DNA from: Liolophura sinensis
Lineage: Eukaryota; Mollusca; Polyplacophora; Chitonida; Chitonidae
Assembly (NCBI RefSeq): GCF_032854445.1
Contig: NC_088300.1
Location: 76,995,966 to 77,059,965 of the forward strand
Length of the DNA stretch: 64,000 bases
Reading direction: 5' to 3'
In this document: piece after piece, positions 60,775 to 64,000 of the stretch
Position numbering within the stretch: position 1 is the stretch's first letter
How the letters are laid out: every line of letters starts with the position of its first letter
Program-made: the position numbers and the translations under genes
Notes under the pieces: generated by a model
The model's input: the letters and a program-made list of their open reading frames with translations, nothing else
The model's database searches: none
Told to the model about the DNA's origin: nothing

Positions 60775-61600
60775 CGTGTTTATCCAATTTCTTTCTCCAC
60801 CAAACTCCTTTCATCAAATTGCAACTCAAGTGTTTATCCAGTTTCTTTCTCCACCACAATCCTTTCATCAAATTACAACTCAAGTGTTTATCCAGTTTCT
60901 TTCTCCACCACAATCCTTTCATCAAATTGCAACTCAAGTGTTTATCCAGTTTCTTTCTCTACCACAATCCTTTCATCACATTGCAACTCAATTGTTTATC
61001 CAGTTTCTTTCTCCACCACAATCCTTTCATCAAATTACAACTCAATTGTTTATCCAGTTTCTTTCTCCACCACAATCCTTTCATCAAATTACAACTCAAG
61101 TGTTTATCCAGTTTCCTTCTCCACCAAACTCCTTTCATCAAATTGCAACTCAAGTGTTTATCCAGTTTCTTTCTCCACCACAATCCTTTCATCAAATTAC
61201 AACTCAAGTGTTTATCCAGTTTCTTTCTCCACCACAATCCTTTCATCAAATTGCAACTCAAGTGTTTATCCAGTTTCTTTCTCCACCACAATCCTTTCAT
61301 CACATTGCAACTCAATTGTTTATCCAGTTTCTTTCTCCACCACAATCCTTTCATCAAATTACAACTCAATTGTTTATCCAGTTTCTTTCTCCACCACAAT
61401 CCTTTCATCAAATTACAACTCAAGTGTTTATCCAGTTTCCTTCTCCACCACAATCCTTTCATCAAATTGCAACTCAATTGTTTATCCAGTTTCTTTCTCC
61501 ACCACAATCCTTTCATCAAATTGCAACTCAAGTGTTTATCCAGTTTCTTTCTCCACCTCAATCCTTTAATCAAATTATCACCCGAATTATCACCCAAGTG
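60775..61600 (+). repeat. 54-bp minisatellite, about 15 units
   Basis: Tandem units of 54 bp (core words CTTTCATCAAATTGCAACTC, AAGTGTTTATCCAGTTTC, TTTCTCCACCACAATC) with few variants. Since 54 is divisible by three, open frames of 316 and 295 residues (plus) and 225 residues (minus) run through the array; they consist only of the repeat and are not considered genes. Confidence 0.95.
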
Positions 61601-64000
61601 TTCTTTCCTGTTACTTTCTCCATGTGCTTTCATCAAATTAGCAAATCAGTGTTATCCAGTTAACATATTTTATCTGCTGACAAAAACATATCACCCATGT
61701 TAGTCCAGTTACTTTCTCCTACCCCTACAAGAAATTATCATTGTATGTCAAATTAGATGTACTTTCTCCATCTGTATGCCAGCACATGAAATTATTATCC
61801 AAGAGATATCAACTTACTTTCTGCTGCTGCTTAGGAGACTCATCCAAGAGTATCGAGTTATACTTCCTTTTTCTGCTTATACTGACCCATCATCCAAGTG
61901 TCCATTCTGTTACTTTCTCCATCACCTCACAAAAACATCACTGAAGTGTTCATCCATTTCTGTTCTCATTTTTAAAAACTTCACGGAAATAGTTTTCAAG
62001 TTACTTTCTCCTACTAGTCAAAACCACAAATAACTGCTACTACAATAACTGTTAATAGTGTGGTTTACTTCCTTTAACTTGGATTCATGTTGTGTTCCTT
62101 TCTCACAACCTTCTGACATTTACTACCTCATTTGCCTTGCAGGCGGATCAAATTTCATGTATAGTAAGTTGAATTGGCATTTCAGGAGTGTCGCAAGTTC
62201 ATGCAGGTTTAGTCCAGATAAGGTGGAAGCTCTTGCAAAGTAACGTGGCCAACTTACCCGAGTTGGCCTGTATTGTATGTCGTGGTTGAGCCGACAGACC
62301 TGTTTATGCAAAATATATATTCAATCCAGCAACTTCCATAAAATTACAACTTTAGCCACGTTGGTTTGCGAGCGATACAACCTTATCTTGTATCGCTCGC
62401 TTCATCACGACTCAGAATTCAGTATAACACATGCTCACAAATGCGTGATCCAATTCTTGTAACAAAGTGTTGTTGCAAACAACTATATGCCTACATACTT
62501 GCATTTCCTTTAAGAAAACCTTCAGATTCTTTCCATTCAGTCTTGATTATTATGTGAAAGTTGTGATACCATACTGATTTGGCTTACAATTAACACCCAG
62601 CATCAAACTCTGTCCTGTTACACATGAATAGGTCAGTCTTCGGATAACAAACTTCACAGAACACTCTTCGCTTGTAACACTGTAGGCAGATTTGTCTCCC
62701 ATCAACAGCATTGCATTGAGGGAGAGGTGTAATAGACTTTCACAGATGAATCTGTTCTGTGAACTCTGGTAATCTGTGTGACATAAAAGACAGTAACTTC
62801 AATACTCACCGGCCTGTCACTTCAGCTCTATGTTAAAATGGAACTGTGATTAATAAAATATGGATATGTCATTCCTGTGGGTCACAGTTGACATCCCCTC
62901 ACACCTGTGGTTTTATTTGCTAGCAAGTTTATCAATCCATTCTAACATGATGGTTAATGATCTCGTTTTAGCCATTAATTAATCAATCAAGACAGCTGAA
63001 GACTGCGGATATTATGATGAACGGTAAACCTAGTTTACCTGAAGGTTACCTGAATTAATTTTTAGGCCACCTTTTTTACAAAGTTTTACTCATACTTTTG
63101 ATTGCTGAAGATAATTGTTAATCATTCAAGATAAAACAAAACAAAGTCATTTTTGTTTGGGAAAATTTACTTTGAACAAAAAAAAAATTAAAAAAAAAAA
63201 AAAAAAAAAAAAAACCAAAGGCAAGGAAAAAAAAAATCAGGATATAATCTCTTAATTAAGATAATTTGTCATAAAATGTACATCTATATTTATAATGTGC
63301 CATCATGCAGCACAAAGAAATTAACACATTTCCCAGTCAGCTGAAGTGTTGAAAAAAAAAACAACCGCTAAACAAAACATGATGATAGCAGAAACATGGT
63401 TTGATAAGCCTGATGTATCCTGTAAAAAGTATACAGCATGCATTGTCTACATTTCTATAGAACCCTCTGAATAATAGCTTGGGACACTTTATAAACAGCT
63501 GAACAATGACAAGAAAAAAGCTCACATGTGAAGATTTCATTGAAAAAAAATATAAATAAAAGTAAAAAATAGAAAAACAATAGATGCGTTAAACATATAT
63601 GTAATTCTTATTCATTCATACAAGGGTCAACACTGGCAAAGTTGTTTTTGTAACTTAACATTTCATACAAAACTTCACAGTTGTGGTGTAAATGCACATA
63701 TACATGAACATGTATAAGGATACTGATTTACAGCTTGTACAGAAAAAGGTTTGGGCTTTATAACAATCAGACCTTTTCTGACAATATATATGCAAAATGT
63801 ATTTGTACACGATGGAAACTGCGCATGAAACTGGAATACGCAAATACCACAGTACACATGTCTGTAATTATAGCACACTAACTTAGTGTCCTTAGTTCTT
63901 GCTGAACCATGGCCTGAATATACAGATAATGGCTGAGTCAGAAAGCAGCTCAGTGAAGGTTCTAGGCACAGAATACCAGTCCATCAGGAATTACATACAT
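61601..64000. other. Right end of the window; no gene confirmed
   Basis: The text degenerates from the minisatellite into pyrimidine-rich sequence (to about 62000), then a candidate micro-exon (62143-62163), a perfect 13-bp hairpin (62368-62400) and a long A-rich run at 63179-63214. The remaining open frames are short and unconvincing. Confidence 0.5.
62368..62400. repeat. Perfect 13-bp stem, 7-nt loop hairpin
   Basis: GCGAGCGATACAA (62368-62380) pairs exactly with TTGTATCGCTCGC (62388-62400). A smaller hairpin (GGCCAACT/AGTTGGCC) lies near 62248-62269. Confidence 0.85.

Noticed and set aside
60753-61703. Large repeat proteins on both strands
   Set aside because: Three overlapping frames on opposite strands are open only because the 54-bp unit is divisible by three. 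There is no start context or splice support, and composition follows the DNA repeat.

Overview
This is animal nuclear DNA: AT-rich, full of introns, with GT-AG splice sites, tRNA-derived SINEs, a decayed LTR retroelement and several minisatellites. The organism is probably a marine lophotrochozoan, most likely a mollusc or close relative. This rests on the SINE types (tails resembling GAGTACGNCGTTAAAC and GAGTACGGCGTAAAACACC), the abundant TACATGTA-type words and the protein divergence. The species cannot be named from the window.

Three protein-coding genes could be assembled exon by exon; every junction keeps the reading frame and each total is a multiple of three. (1) Minus strand, 27538 to 2873: an 8-exon, 409-residue protein with an MGC (acylation-type) N-terminus and an adenylate-kinase fold whose nucleotide-binding motifs are degenerate; its 15.6-kb first intron splits a P-loop codon. 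(2) Plus strand, 35137 to 47173: V-type proton ATPase subunit C, 12 coding exons, 384 residues. (3) Minus strand, 60100 to 48949: DNAAF1 (LRRC50), the cytosolic dynein-arm assembly factor, 14 coding exons plus a 5' noncoding exon, 645 residues. Genes 2 and 3 are tail to tail, 1.8 kb apart. An X-box-like motif and a forkhead-like motif lie just upstream of DNAAF1, as expected for a motile-cilium gene. A possible divergent gene starts at 60577 on the plus strand, but only a first exon and a candidate micro-exon can be proposed.

Between the exons, intron 1 of the kinase-like gene (11.7-27.4 kb) holds foldback elements and a decayed Mutator-like transposase relic. 31.3-34.06 kb is a broken Ty3/gypsy-type element with one recognisable 3' LTR. 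The V-ATPase C gene carries three large intronic minisatellites: 51 bp, about 36 units; 73 bp, about 36 units; 82 bp, about 14 units. A fourth (54 bp, about 15 units) lies at 60.8-61.6 kb. The most unusual feature is that two of these arrays grew out of splice sites. The 51-bp array runs into the 3' splice site of coding exon 8, and the 82-bp array repeats the end of coding exon 11 with its 5' splice site, leaving 14 copies of the donor. The long open frames at 39-41 kb and 60.7-61.7 kb are by-products of repeat units divisible by three, not genes.
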